A DNA stretch of 64,000 nt from Azospirillum tabaci. Its GTDB lineage: Bacteria; Pseudomonadota; Alphaproteobacteria; Azospirillales; Azospirillaceae. This document shows positions 24,684-33,221 of this stretch, piece by piece (position 1 is the stretch's first letter; each line of letters begins with the position of its first letter). Where the stretch lies: NCBI RefSeq assembly GCF_014596085.1, contig NZ_JACCJY010000026.1, positions 1 through 64,000 on the forward strand, read 5' to 3'. Below the pieces are notes generated by a model. That model was not told the DNA's origin. It was given only the letters and a program-made list of their open reading frames with translations, and searched no databases. The position numbers and the translations under genes are program-made.

Positions 24684-25149
24684 GCCGGGCTGCCTCCTCG
24701 GTGGACGTGGCTGGTGCGGTGTCCGAACCGATGCGCTGTCCGGCGCCGTCCACCACCGCCTCGCCGTCCTCCTTGGCGAAGGCGCCGCGCTGCCGGTCGG
24801 GGAGAATGTCCAGCACCCGCTCCGACGGGCGGCACAGCCGCACGCCGAGCGGCGTCACGACGATGGGCCGGTTGATGAGAATCGGGTGGGCGATCATGGC
24901 GTCGAGAAGCCGGTCGTCATCGAGCGCCGGATCGTCCAGGCCAAGCTCCGCGTAGGGCGTGCCCTTCTCGCGCAGCGCGGCGCGCACCGGCACGCCCATG
25001 CGGCGAATGAGGTCGGCGAGGTCGGCGCGGCTCGGCGGCGTCTTCAGATACTCGATGACGACCGGCTCGACGCCGCTGTTGCGGATCATGGCCAGCGTGT
25101 TGCGCGAGGTGCCGCAATCCGGGTTGTGGAAGATGGTGATGGCTGTCAT
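24673..25149 (-). CDS. arsC: Arsenate reductase, glutaredoxin-dependent ArsC
   Basis: A 158-residue enzyme reducing As(V) to As(III) using glutathione and glutaredoxin. The catalytic Cys12 is in FHNPDCGTSRNT, and supporting Arg residues occur in NRPIVVTPLGVRLCRPSERVLDIL. The C-terminal 20 residues extend beyond the usual family length and are low-complexity. The start was chosen at 25149 because MTAITIFHNP is the conserved N terminus; the operator lies 30 bases upstream. It feeds arsenite to the overlapping acr3 pump. Confidence 0.94.
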   Translation of the reverse strand: MTAITIFHNPDCGTSRNTLAMIRNSGVEPVVIEYLKTPPSRADLADLIRRMGVPVRAALREKGTPYAELGLDDPALDDDRLLDAMIAHPILINRPIVVTPLGVRLCRPSERVLDILPDRQRGAFAKEDGEAVVDGAGQRIGSDTAPATSTEEAARHDR

Positions 25150-25178
25150 GGGATGTCCGCCGGGGCCGTTGGGGCCTG

Positions 25179-25204
25179 CATATTTCCACATTTGCCGAAA
25201 TATG
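25179..25204. promoter_or_regulatory. Operator of the ars operon (ArsR-type inverted repeat)
   Basis: CATATTTC (25179-25186) and GAAATATG (25197-25204) are perfectly complementary arms separated by 10 bases, in an otherwise GC-rich region. ArsR-family repressors bind such AT-rich inverted repeats. It lies between arsC and the remains of arsR. Confidence 0.65.
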
Positions 25205-25295
25205 GAACAGTGGATTCGTATGTGACCGTTCCACCGTCAACGCGCGACCGGCGGAGCGCTTGCCGGTAGGATGCCCGTCCGATAGGGTGCGCCCC

Positions 25296-25473
25296 ATGAA
25301 CGTCAAGGATGTCATCGCCGGGCTCGTCACGCCGCCAGGGCCGGCAGATCATCCACAGCGTCGATGCCGGGCGCTTCCAGGCGCTGCTCAGCCTTCTGAC
25401 CGAGAATTGCTGCCAGGGCAACGCGGACCTCTGCCCGCCACGTCCGGGCGGCTGCACCCCTGACCGCGACTAA
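25296..25473 (+). pseudogene. arsR: Remnant of arsR (internally deleted, frameshifted)
   Basis: Starting at ATG 25296 the frame reads MNVKDVIAGLVT, resembling an ArsR N terminus joined directly to the GLVT block at the end of the winged helix. After a one-base shift the other frame reads RQGRQIIHSVDAGRFQALLS, then LLTENCCQGNADLC, and ends at TAA 25471-25473. This is the usual ArsR C terminus, including the Cys pair. The DNA-binding core, about 65 codons, is missing. It is divergent from arsC across the intact operator, exactly where arsR is expected. Confidence 0.75.
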
Positions 25474-25480
25474 GGCGGGC

Positions 25481-26251
25481 TCAGCGCCGCTGCAGGGACA
25501 TGGTGTAGCGGAAGCCGGCGCCCGGATGGGTGTTGACGGCGATCTCCACCAGACGTCCATCGTCGGTGAAATAGCGCCGGGTGATGACGAGGATCGGCGA
25601 CTGCGGCGGGACATGCAGGCGCGAGGCGACGTTCAGGCTGGCCGGGGCGGCCTCGATGTCCTGCATCACCTCGGCGATGCGGACACCGTAGCGCTGCTCC
25701 AGCACCGTGTAGATGGCGTACTGCACCACCTCCAGGTTGCGCACCACGTCGGAATAGGCGGCGTCGATGTAGACCTCGACGTAGGAGAAGGGCTCCGACG
25801 TCTCGCGGGTGCGGCGCAACGCGCTGACGCGGAACCATTGCGTCTCGGGGCGGCAGCCCAGCCGGCCCGCCAGTTCCTCCTCCACGATGATGCGGTCCAC
25901 CGAGAGGATTTCCAGCCGGGTCGAGGTGGCGTACTGCACCAGCTCGTCCAAGGAGCTGATGGAATTGACGAAGCGTCCGTCGGCGCGGCGCGCCGCCAGG
26001 ACCGAACCCGATCCCTGGCGGCGCAGGATGTAGCCCATCTCCTGAAGCCGGCGCAGCGCCTCGCGCACCGTGTGGCGGCTGACGGCGAAGCGGCTGCACA
26101 GCTCCTGCTCGGTCGGCAGGCGGTCGCCGACGGCGTAGGTCCCGGCGTCGATCTCCTCCAGCAGGGTACGGACGATCTCCTGATAGAGCGGGGTTTCCGC
26201 CCGCTCCGCCGCGCCACCGCTGTCCTTCAGGCTGTCCGCTTCGTCCGACAT
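25481..26251 (-). CDS. GntR-family regulator with UTRA domain (HutC subfamily), copy 1
   Basis: A protein of about 256 residues. The winged helix (about 20-85) contains RLPTEQELCSRFAVSRHTVREALRRLQEMGYI and RRQGSGSVL. The UTRA effector domain covers about 105-250. ATG 26251 has GAGGG upstream; ATG 26263 is an alternative. It is the last gene of the minus-strand catabolic run, directly after TRAP dctM. A close paralogue lies at 29964-30728, and the two probably share target palindromes such as TTGTACGTACAA. Confidence 0.88.
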   Translation of the reverse strand: MSDEADSLKDSGGAAERAETPLYQEIVRTLLEEIDAGTYAVGDRLPTEQELCSRFAVSRHTVREALRRLQEMGYILRRQGSGSVLAARRADGRFVNSISSLDELVQYATSTRLEILSVDRIIVEEELAGRLGCRPETQWFRVSALRRTRETSEPFSYVEVYIDAAYSDVVRNLEVVQYAIYTVLEQRYGVRIAEVMQDIEAAPASLNVASRLHVPPQSPILVITRRYFTDDGRLVEIAVNTHPGAGFRYTMSLQRR

Positions 26252-26332
26252 CGCATCCCTCATGATGCCGGAACATGGACGAGCGCGGGCGCCGATGCAA
26301 CCGGCGTACGAGGATGATCCGCGAGGGACGGC

Positions 26333-27604
26333 TTACGTCAGCAGGACCAGCGACAGGGCCGGGAAGGCGTTGATGACGACCAGCGCGACCACCCGCATCC
26401 CGTAGAAAGGCAGAACCCCCTTCACGATGGAATGGAGCGGCATCTTGGTGATGCGGCTCATCACGAACAGGTTCAGGCCGACCGGCGGCGTCAGGGTCGC
26501 CACCTCCACCAGCGCGGTCATGATGACGGCGAAATGGATCGGGTTCACCCCCACCGCCTGCGCCATCGGGAACAGGATCGGCGCCAGCAGCACGATCATC
26601 GACACGCCGTCCAGGAACATGCCGACGACGAGCAGCAGCAGGTTGACCGCCAGCAGAAATTCGAAGGGGGAGACCTGCGCCTCCTTCAGCATCGCGGTCA
26701 GCTCCGCGGACAGGCCGAGGCGCGTCAGCACCGCGGTCAGCAGGCCGGAGCCGAGCAGCACGCCGTAGATCATCACGGTCTGGAGCACCGACTCCCGCGC
26801 CGTCTCCCACACCGCGGCGAGGTTGGCCGTGCGGTAGACCATCGTCACCAGGACCACCGCGTAGACCGCGGCCAGCGCCGACACCTCGGTCGGGGTGAAC
26901 CAGCCCATGTAGATCGTACCGATGATGATCACCGGCATCATCAGCGCCCCGGCGGCACCCGGCAGGCGCTGGCCGAAGCCCTTCCAGTCCGGGCGCTCGC
27001 CGACCCGCCCGTAGCCGTTGATCCGGCTGACGATCAGCGTGGTGAGGCCGAGCAGGAACGCCTCGAACAGGCCGGGCACGATGCCGGCGATGAACAGGTC
27101 GGTGATCGGCAGGCCGACGATGGAGCCGATCAGGATGAAGGTCAGCGACGGCGGGATCATCAGACCCAGCGTGCCGCAGACCGCCACCAGCGAGGCGGCG
27201 AAGCGCGGCGGATAGCCCTCGTTCGGCAGCAGCTTCACCGCCGCCGGGCCGAGCGCCACGGCGCAGGCCACCGACGAGCCGTTGACCGCCGCGAAGAACA
27301 CGCTGGACATGGCCAGCGCCAGGGCGACGCCGCCGCGGAACCAGCGGATCACCGTCCCGACCAGCTCGAGGATGACCAGCGCGAGATTGCCGCGCGACAT
27401 CAGGTTGCCGGCGAAGATGAAGAACGGGATGCAGACCAGCGCGTACTTGTCCACGGAGTCCCAGGCCATCTGCGCGACCAGGACCACCGGGATGTTGAAG
27501 TTGAAGGTCAGCAGCCCGACCGCGATGACGCCCAGCGCCAGCGCGATGTGCACGCCCCCCGCCACGAGAAGCAGCAGGCTGACGACGGCGATGATGGATG
27601 TCAT
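26333..27604 (-). CDS. dctM: TRAP transporter large membrane subunit (DctM)
   Basis: A 423-residue inner-membrane protein with about 12 spans. The conserved blocks of the DctM family are visible: VLVAQMAWDSVDKYALVCIPFFIFAGNLM, VNGSSVACAVALGPAAVKLL, GTLGLMIPPSLTFILIG and VEVATLTPPVGLNLFVMSRI. It forms the ion-coupled pump with DctQ and uses a periplasmic DctP protein. GGAGGAAACACC precedes ATG 27604. The matching DctP is probably the gene at 37624, ten kilobases away in the plus-strand arm. Confidence 0.94.
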   Translation of the reverse strand: MTSIIAVVSLLLLVAGGVHIALALGVIAVGLLTFNFNIPVVLVAQMAWDSVDKYALVCIPFFIFAGNLMSRGNLALVILELVGTVIRWFRGGVALALAMSSVFFAAVNGSSVACAVALGPAAVKLLPNEGYPPRFAASLVAVCGTLGLMIPPSLTFILIGSIVGLPITDLFIAGIVPGLFEAFLLGLTTLIVSRINGYGRVGERPDWKGFGQRLPGAAGALMMPVIIIGTIYMGWFTPTEVSALAAVYAVVLVTMVYRTANLAAVWETARESVLQTVMIYGVLLGSGLLTAVLTRLGLSAELTAMLKEAQVSPFEFLLAVNLLLLVVGMFLDGVSMIVLLAPILFPMAQAVGVNPIHFAVIMTALVEVATLTPPVGLNLFVMSRITKMPLHSIVKGVLPFYGMRVVALVVINAFPALSLVLLT

Positions 27605-27648
27605 GGTGTTTCCTCCCCCTTACTGGGTTGCCCTTTTCTTATCGCCGC

Positions 27649-28251
27649 CTAGAGATTCTCGCCCTCGGTGGGCGGATCGGGGTCCTGGCCGCGCAGCAGC
27701 AGGATGATGTTGCCGACGAAGGCGAAGCCGTAGAGCACCCCGCCCAGCGGCAGCACCAGCCGGACCATCCAGAGCGGCAGGTCGAGGTTGGATTCGGTGA
27801 ACATGCCGATGGCCTGGAGGTGCGCGACCTCCTGAACTCCGGCGACCACCAGCAGCACGCTGAAGCCCAGCCCGATCAGGCTGTTCACCCAGGAGAAGGC
27901 CAGCCGCAGCCCCTGCGGCATCATGTTGAGCAGCAGGTCCATGCGGATGTAGTGGCCGTGCCGCGTGCCGACGCCCAGCGACAGGAGCACGCTCCACACC
28001 ACCAGGAAGCGGACCAGCTCCTCCGCCCACCAGTGGCTTTCCGACAGGAGGGAGCGGCTGGACGCCTCGTAGAACATGATGCCGATGGCCACCATCATCA
28101 GGATCGTGGCGACGTTCAGGAGGAGGCGGTCCTCGATGAAGCTCCACCAGCCCGGCAGGCCGCGCGGCTGGACCGCGCCGGCGGTCTGGGTGTCGGGAGC
28201 GACGGCTTGGCCGTGCGGAGACGCGGAGGTCAATGTATCGGTTCCCGGCAT
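27649..28251 (-). CDS. dctQ: TRAP transporter small membrane subunit (DctQ)
   Basis: A 200-residue protein with four spans. The DctQ signature WWAEELVRFLVVWSVLLSLGVGTRHGHYIRMDLL is in the middle. The 40-residue N-terminal extension before the first span is Pro/Ala-rich and cytoplasmic. The start was chosen at 28251, with AAGGGAG upstream, rather than 28269, which would overlap the amidase gene. It sits between amidase and dctM in one transcription direction. Confidence 0.9.
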   Translation of the reverse strand: MPGTDTLTSASPHGQAVAPDTQTAGAVQPRGLPGWWSFIEDRLLLNVATILMMVAIGIMFYEASSRSLLSESHWWAEELVRFLVVWSVLLSLGVGTRHGHYIRMDLLLNMMPQGLRLAFSWVNSLIGLGFSVLLVVAGVQEVAHLQAIGMFTESNLDLPLWMVRLVLPLGGVLYGFAFVGNIILLLRGQDPDPPTEGENL

Positions 28252-28265
28252 GGGTGGAACTCCCT

Positions 28266-29654
28266 TCACGAGAAGACCTGTGTCTGGGGGACGCGGCTCA
28301 GCCAGCCGGCGGCGCGCTCATAGGCGTCGGCGATGCGCAGCAGCGTGGCTTCCGCCTGCGGGCGGCCGATGAGCTGCATGGCGATCGGCATCCCGTCCGG
28401 ATCGAATCCGGCTGGCGTGACGAGCGCCGGCAGGCCCAGGTAGGAGACCGGGCGCGTCAGCGCCGCCACCCCGGCCACCACCGCGGCCATCGCCGGCCCG
28501 GCTCCCACGTCGGTCTGGGCGGCGGTCGGCACGCGGCTGCGCAGGGCGGGGACGAACAGCGCGTCGCATTGGGCGAAGGGGCCGTCGATCATCGCCCGGA
28601 GATGAAGCGCGCGAAGCTGCTTCGCCTGGAGGTAGGAGGCCGCCGGCACCATCAGCCCTTGCAGAAGCCGCGCGCGCACCTGCGGTCCGTAATCCTGCGG
28701 GCGCTCGCGCAGCCAGGGCGCATGGACGGCCGCCGCCTCCGGCGTGAAGACGAGGTTGGCGAGGTCGCCGTAGGGCTCGTGGTCGGGAATGTCCACGTCC
28801 ACCACGCGGGCGCCGGCGCGCTCCAGCACCGCCCGCGCCCGCTCCAGCGCGGCGGCCACGGCGGGGTCGAGGCCGTCGTAATAGAATTGGCGTGGAATGC
28901 CCAGCCGCAGCCCCTCGACCCCCTGGCCGATGCCGTCCACGGCGTCCGTCCGCCCGGTGATGACCGAGAACAGCGTCGCCGCGTCCTCCGCGCTGCGGGC
29001 CAGCGGGCCGACACAGTCCAGGCTTTCCGACAGCGGCATCACGCCGGCCATCGGCGTCGCCCCCTGCGTCGGCTTCAGCCCGACCACGCCGCACAGCGCC
29101 GCCGGAAGCCGCACCGACCCGCCGGTGTCCGAGCCCAGCGAGCCGAAGGCCAGCCGCCCCGCCACCGCCGCTCCGGAGCCGGAGGAGGAGCCGCCGGTGA
29201 TGCGGTCGGGGTCCCAGGGGTTGCGGCAGCGACCGAGATGGGCGTTGTGCCCGGTCGGCCCCATGGCGAATTCCGCCATGTGGAGCGTGCCGAGCGTCAC
29301 CGCCCCGGCCGCGTCCAGCCGCTCCAGCACCGTGGCCGTCCGCTCCGGGCGGAAGCCGCCGCGGATCGTCGGGGAGCCGCAGGTGCAGCGCTTGCCAGCG
29401 CGATAAAACATGTCCTTGTGGGCCAGCGGCACGCCGTGCAGCGGCCCACGCGGCCGTCCGGCCCGCGCCTCCCTGTCGGCGACGCGGGCGGCGGCCAGCG
29501 CCTCCTCCGGCTCGACCGACAGGAAAGCGTTGAGCGTCGGATTCAGCCGGTCGATGCGGTCCAGACAGGCGTCGACCAGGGCTTCCGCCCGCAGCGCGCC
29601 GTCGCGGACCGCCCTTGCGGCGTCCGTCAGGGTCAGCGATGTGGGATCGGTCAT
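28266..29654 (-). CDS. Amidase (amidase-signature family)
   Basis: A 462-residue amidohydrolase. The Ser-cisSer-Lys triad is in place: Lys in PLAHKDMFYRAG, cis-Ser in GGSSSGSGAA and nucleophile Ser in DTGGSVRLPAALCGVVGLKPT. Relatives include GatA, AtzE and aryl-acylamidases, so the substrate is open. The start overlaps the upstream 78-codon gene by four bases (ATGA), as in amidase plus GatC/AtzG pairs. Its place inside a TRAP and acyl-CoA operon suggests it releases a carboxylate from an amide that is then processed or imported (inference). Confidence 0.9.
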   Translation of the reverse strand: MTDPTSLTLTDAARAVRDGALRAEALVDACLDRIDRLNPTLNAFLSVEPEEALAAARVADREARAGRPRGPLHGVPLAHKDMFYRAGKRCTCGSPTIRGGFRPERTATVLERLDAAGAVTLGTLHMAEFAMGPTGHNAHLGRCRNPWDPDRITGGSSSGSGAAVAGRLAFGSLGSDTGGSVRLPAALCGVVGLKPTQGATPMAGVMPLSESLDCVGPLARSAEDAATLFSVITGRTDAVDGIGQGVEGLRLGIPRQFYYDGLDPAVAAALERARAVLERAGARVVDVDIPDHEPYGDLANLVFTPEAAAVHAPWLRERPQDYGPQVRARLLQGLMVPAASYLQAKQLRALHLRAMIDGPFAQCDALFVPALRSRVPTAAQTDVGAGPAMAAVVAGVAALTRPVSYLGLPALVTPAGFDPDGMPIAMQLIGRPQAEATLLRIADAYERAAGWLSRVPQTQVFS

Positions 29655-29887
29655 GCCAGCTCCCCGGCAATGGTTCCGGCGGCGATGGTCCCGGCCACCA
29701 GCGCGGCATGGGCGCCCAGCGGCACGTCGAACAGCGAGCCGCCGGGATGCGCCGCCGCCAGCACGCCCGGCACGGCGGCCAGCAGGCGCCCGCACAGGGC
29801 GGCGTCGGCATCGTCCAGGGTCACCCCCTGAATCCTGGCCAGGGTCCGCGCGCAAGCCGCGGCGTCCCCGATGAGGTTTTCCGTCAT
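29651..29887 (-). CDS. Small GatC/AtzG-like amidase partner (tentative)
   Basis: A 78-residue, mostly helical, Ala-rich protein: ALCGRLLAAVPGVLAAAH and FDVPLGAHAALVAGT are its clearest segments. Small acidic partners such as GatC and AtzG precede and stabilise amidase-signature enzymes. The four-base overlap with the amidase gene and the size fit that role, but residue similarity is weak, so the assignment rests mainly on position. AAGGGAGGGAAGGA lies directly upstream of the start, a strong ribosome site that supports translation. Confidence 0.55.
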   Translation of the reverse strand: MTENLIGDAAACARTLARIQGVTLDDADAALCGRLLAAVPGVLAAAHPGGSLFDVPLGAHAALVAGTIAAGTIAGELA

Positions 29888-29963
29888 TCCTTCCCTCCCT
29901 TCCGGTGCTGTCCCCGCGCGGCTCTTCCGGCCGTTCGCCGCGGGCAGGGCCTTAATGACCCCC

Positions 29964-30728
29964 TTACCCGGATCGTTGCAGCGTCATTTCATAGCGGTAT
30001 CGTCCGGCCGCGTGGCTGCTGACCGCCACCTCCAGCGCGTTTCCTTCGGCGTCCAGATAATGGCGGATCACCACCAGGATCGGGGTGCCGACCTCCACCG
30101 ACAGGCGGGACGCGAGATTGGCGTCCGCCGAGGTGGCCTCGATCGATTGCACGACCTCCTCGATGCGCAGGCCGTAGCGGCTTTCCAGCACCGCGTAGAC
30201 GGCGACCGGAAAGGTGCCGATGGCCTGGGCCACGTCGTCGAAGGCGGCGGGCAGGAACACCTCGGTGTAGCAGAGCGGAGTCCGCTCCCCCGGCTGGCGG
30301 CGCAGCGCCACCACCCGGACCCAGGGCGTGTCCGGCTGGGAGCGCAGAAGCTCCGCCGTCCGCCCCTCCACCAGGATCTTCTCCACCGCCAGCACCTCCA
30401 GCCGGGTGGAGGAGGCGTACTGCCCGATCTCCGCGAGGCTGGACAGCGTGTTGTGGAACCGCCCGTCGGGGCGGGCGGCGGTCACCACCGATCCCGAGCC
30501 CTGACGGCGCGCGATCAGGCCGAGATCCTGGAGCCGGCGCAGCGCCTCCCGCACCGTGTAGCGGCTGGCGGAGAAGCGCAGGCACAGCTCCTGCTCGGTC
30601 GGCAGCCGTTCGCCGACCCCGACCCGTCCGTCCGAGATGTCGGCGCGCAGCGCGTCCAGGATCTCCTGGAAGCGCGGCCCCTCCGCGGCGGACGGGCGGA
30701 CGGAGGCCGGGCGAACGGCGGACTTCAC
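29964..30728 (-). CDS. GntR-family regulator with UTRA domain (HutC subfamily), copy 2
   Basis: A 254-residue regulator. The winged helix includes RLPTEQELCLRFSASRYTVREALRRLQDLGLI and ARRQGSGSVV, and the UTRA domain follows (SSTRLEVLAVEKILVEGR, SIEATSADANLASRLSVEVGTPILVV). The start is GTG 30728 overlapping the CoA-transferase stop (GTGA), so the two are coupled. It is clearly homologous to the regulator at 25481-26251 along the whole chain. Probably a ligand-responsive repressor of the surrounding catabolic genes. Confidence 0.87.
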   Translation of the reverse strand: MKSAVRPASVRPSAAEGPRFQEILDALRADISDGRVGVGERLPTEQELCLRFSASRYTVREALRRLQDLGLIARRQGSGSVVTAARPDGRFHNTLSSLAEIGQYASSTRLEVLAVEKILVEGRTAELLRSQPDTPWVRVVALRRQPGERTPLCYTEVFLPAAFDDVAQAIGTFPVAVYAVLESRYGLRIEEVVQSIEATSADANLASRLSVEVGTPILVVIRHYLDAEGNALEVAVSSHAAGRYRYEMTLQRSG

Positions 30729-31915
30729 AGCGCCCCCTGCTCGCGCAGGGCGGCGATGCGCTCCGGCCCGATGCCGATGCGGCCCAGGACATCCTCGGTG
30801 TCGGCGCCCAGCGCCGGGGCGGTGCGGGTGGGAAGCCGCTCGCCGCCGATGCGCACCGGCCCGGTCAGCATCCGCACCCCGCCGGACCCGTCCGGGTAGG
30901 AGAAGTCGGCCACCCGGTCGCTGTCGCGGACGAAGGGGTTCTCCAGCGATTGCGCGATGTCGAGGACCGGGGCGGCGGGAACGGCACCGCCGAGGATCTC
31001 CACCCACTCCGCCGTGTCGCGCTGGCCGAGCACCTCGTCCAGCAGGACGGTGAGCAGCTCGCGGTTGGCGAGCCGGTCCTTGAAGCTGCGGAAGCGCGGA
31101 TCCTCGCCCCATTCCGGCTTGCCGATCTTGTCGCAGAAGACCGGCCAGAACTTCTCCTTGTTGCACATCACGAACAGCCAGCCGTCGCGCGTGCGGTAGA
31201 GCTGCGACGGGGTCAGGGACGGATGCGCGGAGCGCGGCTCCCGCCCCTGGTTGTGGCCGCCGTTGAGGTACCAGGTGGCGAGATAGGTCATGTTGTGCAG
31301 CGCCGTGTCGAACAGGCTGACGTCCACGTCCGAGCCTTTGCCGCTGGCCCGCGCCCCGACCACGCCGGAGACAAGGCCGAAGGCGGTCATCAGGCCGGTC
31401 ATCATGTCCACCACCGACATGCCGAAGCGGGCGGGCGGGCCGTCCGGCTCGCCGGTCACCGACAGGTAGCCGGCCTCCGCCTGCATCAGATAGTCGTAGC
31501 CCGGCCAAGCCCGCCGCGGCCCCGTGCGCCCGTAGGCGGACAGGTGGGCGCAGACGATCTTCGGGTTGACCGCCTTCAGATGCTCGTAGGTCAGGCCCAG
31601 CTTGTCCGGCAGGTCGCCGCGCAGGTTGTCCAGCACGGCGTCGGCGTGGCGCACCAGCTCGTGCAGCACCGCCATGCCCTCGGGGTGCTTCAGGTTGAGG
31701 GTGATGCTGCGCTTGTTGCGGTTGAAGGACTGGTAGAAGTGGCTGTTGCCGGGGCCGAAGAAATGGGGGCCGACATGCCGGCCGACCTCGCCGCCCTCGG
31801 CGGGATTCTCGACCTTGATGACTTCGGCCCCGAGATCGGCCAGCAGCATGGTGCCGAACGGGCCGGCGCCGTATTGCTCCACGGCGATGACGGTGACGCC
31901 TTCGAGGGGTAGCAC
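30725..31915 (-). CDS. CaiB/BaiF family III CoA-transferase
   Basis: A 396-residue class III CoA-transferase that moves CoA between carboxylic acids. The start of the fold, LEGVTVIAVEQYGAGPFGTMLLADLGAEVIKVE, is canonical; the catalytic Asp is in GMSVVDMMTGL around residue 165. The start is GTG 31915 with CAGGGAG eight bases upstream. Relatives act on succinate with itaconate, mesaconate, citramalate, carnitine, oxalate and others. With the downstream hydratase and lyase genes, a C5-dicarboxylate is likely. The gene lies downstream of the acyl-CoA dehydrogenase gene, separated by a repeat element. Confidence 0.9.
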   Translation of the reverse strand: MLPLEGVTVIAVEQYGAGPFGTMLLADLGAEVIKVENPAEGGEVGRHVGPHFFGPGNSHFYQSFNRNKRSITLNLKHPEGMAVLHELVRHADAVLDNLRGDLPDKLGLTYEHLKAVNPKIVCAHLSAYGRTGPRRAWPGYDYLMQAEAGYLSVTGEPDGPPARFGMSVVDMMTGLMTAFGLVSGVVGARASGKGSDVDVSLFDTALHNMTYLATWYLNGGHNQGREPRSAHPSLTPSQLYRTRDGWLFVMCNKEKFWPVFCDKIGKPEWGEDPRFRSFKDRLANRELLTVLLDEVLGQRDTAEWVEILGGAVPAAPVLDIAQSLENPFVRDSDRVADFSYPDGSGGVRMLTGPVRIGGERLPTRTAPALGADTEDVLGRIGIGPERIAALREQGAL

Positions 31916-31970
31916 GCGGTGTCTCCCTGGTGGGGGTGTGCGGGGTGTGGAGTGTGGGGGTGGTTGCACT

Positions 31971-32010
31971 GGCCCCCCACCCAACCCTCCCCCGCTGACG
32001 CAGGGGAGGG
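31971..32010. repeat. Dispersed intergenic palindromic element (partial copy 5)
   Basis: CCCTCCCCCGCTGACGCAGGGGAGGG is the same single-hairpin module seen as the first half of the element at 8181-8280. It separates the CoA-transferase and acyl-CoA dehydrogenase genes. Confidence 0.7.
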
Positions 32011-32019
32011 CTTTTCTCC

Positions 32020-33198
32020 TCACACCGGATTCTGTTCGATCAGCCGCTTGGCGATGATGATGCGCTGGATTTCGTTGGTGCCCTCGCCGATGCACAGCAG
32101 GGGGGCGTCGCGGTAGAGCCGCTCCACCACGAACTCCTTGGAATAGCCGTAGCCGCCGTGGATGCGCATGGCGTCCAGGGAGTTCTCCACCGCCGCCTCG
32201 GAGGCGAAGAGCTTGGCCATGCCGGCCTCGTAGTCGCAGCGCTCGCCGCGGTCGAGCGCCTTGGCCGCCTGCTGGACGAGGAGCCGCGCCGCGGAGACGC
32301 GGGTCGCCATGTCGGCCAGCTTCATCGCCACGGCCTGATGCTCATGGATCGGCTTGCCGAAGGTCTTGCGCTGCTGGCTGTACTTGACGGACTCGTCCAG
32401 CGCCGCCTGGGCAACGCCGACGCCGCGCGACGCCACGTTGACGCGGCCCAGCTCCAGCCCGGAGATGGCGCAGGCCATGCCGCGGCCCTCGACCCCGCCG
32501 ATCAGCCGGTCGGCCGGGACGCGGTAGTCCTCGAAGACCAGCTCGGCGGAATCGATGCCCTTGTAGCCCAGCTTCTCCAGCTTGCGGCTGACCTTGAAGC
32601 CCGGCCCCTTCTCAGCCAGGAACATCGTCATGCCCTTGTGGCGGGGCTGCGCCGTCGGATCGGTCTTGACCAGAAGGGCGAAGCAGCTTCCCTGGATGCC
32701 GTTGGTGATCCAGGTCTTCGAGCCGTTGATGACGTAATCGTCGCCGTCGCGCTTGGCCACCGTGCGGATGGCCTGCAGGTCGGTGCCGCAGTCCGGCTCC
32801 GTCAGAGCGAGGCCGCCGCGCAGCTCGCCGGTGGCGAAGCGCGGCAGGAAGGCGGCCTTCTGCTCCTCCGTCCCCGTCTTGGTGACGATGAAGGCCATGA
32901 TCAGGTGCGAATTGATGATGCCGGACAGCGACATCCACACCGAGGAGATGCGCTCGATCATCTTGGCGTAGGTGGAGGGGCGCAGGCCCAGCCCGCCGTA
33001 TTCCTCGGGGATCGTCGCCCCGAACAGGCCCAGCTCCTTCATCCGCTCGACGATCTCGTCGGGGTAGGTGTCGTCATGCTCCAGCTTCAGGGCGACCGGC
33101 CGGACATGGCGGTCGAGGAAGCGGTCCACGCTGTCGAGGATCAGGCGGTCCTGCTCGTCGCGTTCCGCGTCGGTCATGCTGGTGGTGGTCTCGCTCAT
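32020..33198 (-). CDS. Acyl-CoA dehydrogenase
   Basis: A 392-residue FAD flavoprotein that makes an alpha,beta-double bond in an acyl-CoA. Domain order is helical (1-120), beta (GLALTEPDCGTDLQAIRT ... INGSKTWITNG) and helical C-terminal with QQRKTFGKPIHEHQAV, MRIHGGYGYSKEF and the catalytic-base Glu region LCIGEGTNEIQ. It resembles short and branched-chain enzymes; it is too short for the canonical methylsuccinyl-CoA dehydrogenase. Context suggests oxidation of a dicarboxylyl-CoA made by the CoA-transferase, before MaoC hydration. Confidence 0.92.
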   Translation of the reverse strand: MSETTTSMTDAERDEQDRLILDSVDRFLDRHVRPVALKLEHDDTYPDEIVERMKELGLFGATIPEEYGGLGLRPSTYAKMIERISSVWMSLSGIINSHLIMAFIVTKTGTEEQKAAFLPRFATGELRGGLALTEPDCGTDLQAIRTVAKRDGDDYVINGSKTWITNGIQGSCFALLVKTDPTAQPRHKGMTMFLAEKGPGFKVSRKLEKLGYKGIDSAELVFEDYRVPADRLIGGVEGRGMACAISGLELGRVNVASRGVGVAQAALDESVKYSQQRKTFGKPIHEHQAVAMKLADMATRVSAARLLVQQAAKALDRGERCDYEAGMAKLFASEAAVENSLDAMRIHGGYGYSKEFVVERLYRDAPLLCIGEGTNEIQRIIIAKRLIEQNPV

Positions 33199-33221
33199 GG
33201 CGTGTTTCCCGGTTTGGATGG

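Noticed and set aside
32020-33198. Methylsuccinyl-CoA dehydrogenase of the ethylmalonyl-CoA pathway
   Set aside because: At 392 residues it is much shorter than that enzyme, and no ethylmalonyl-CoA pathway genes are nearby; only general acyl-CoA dehydrogenase function is supported.
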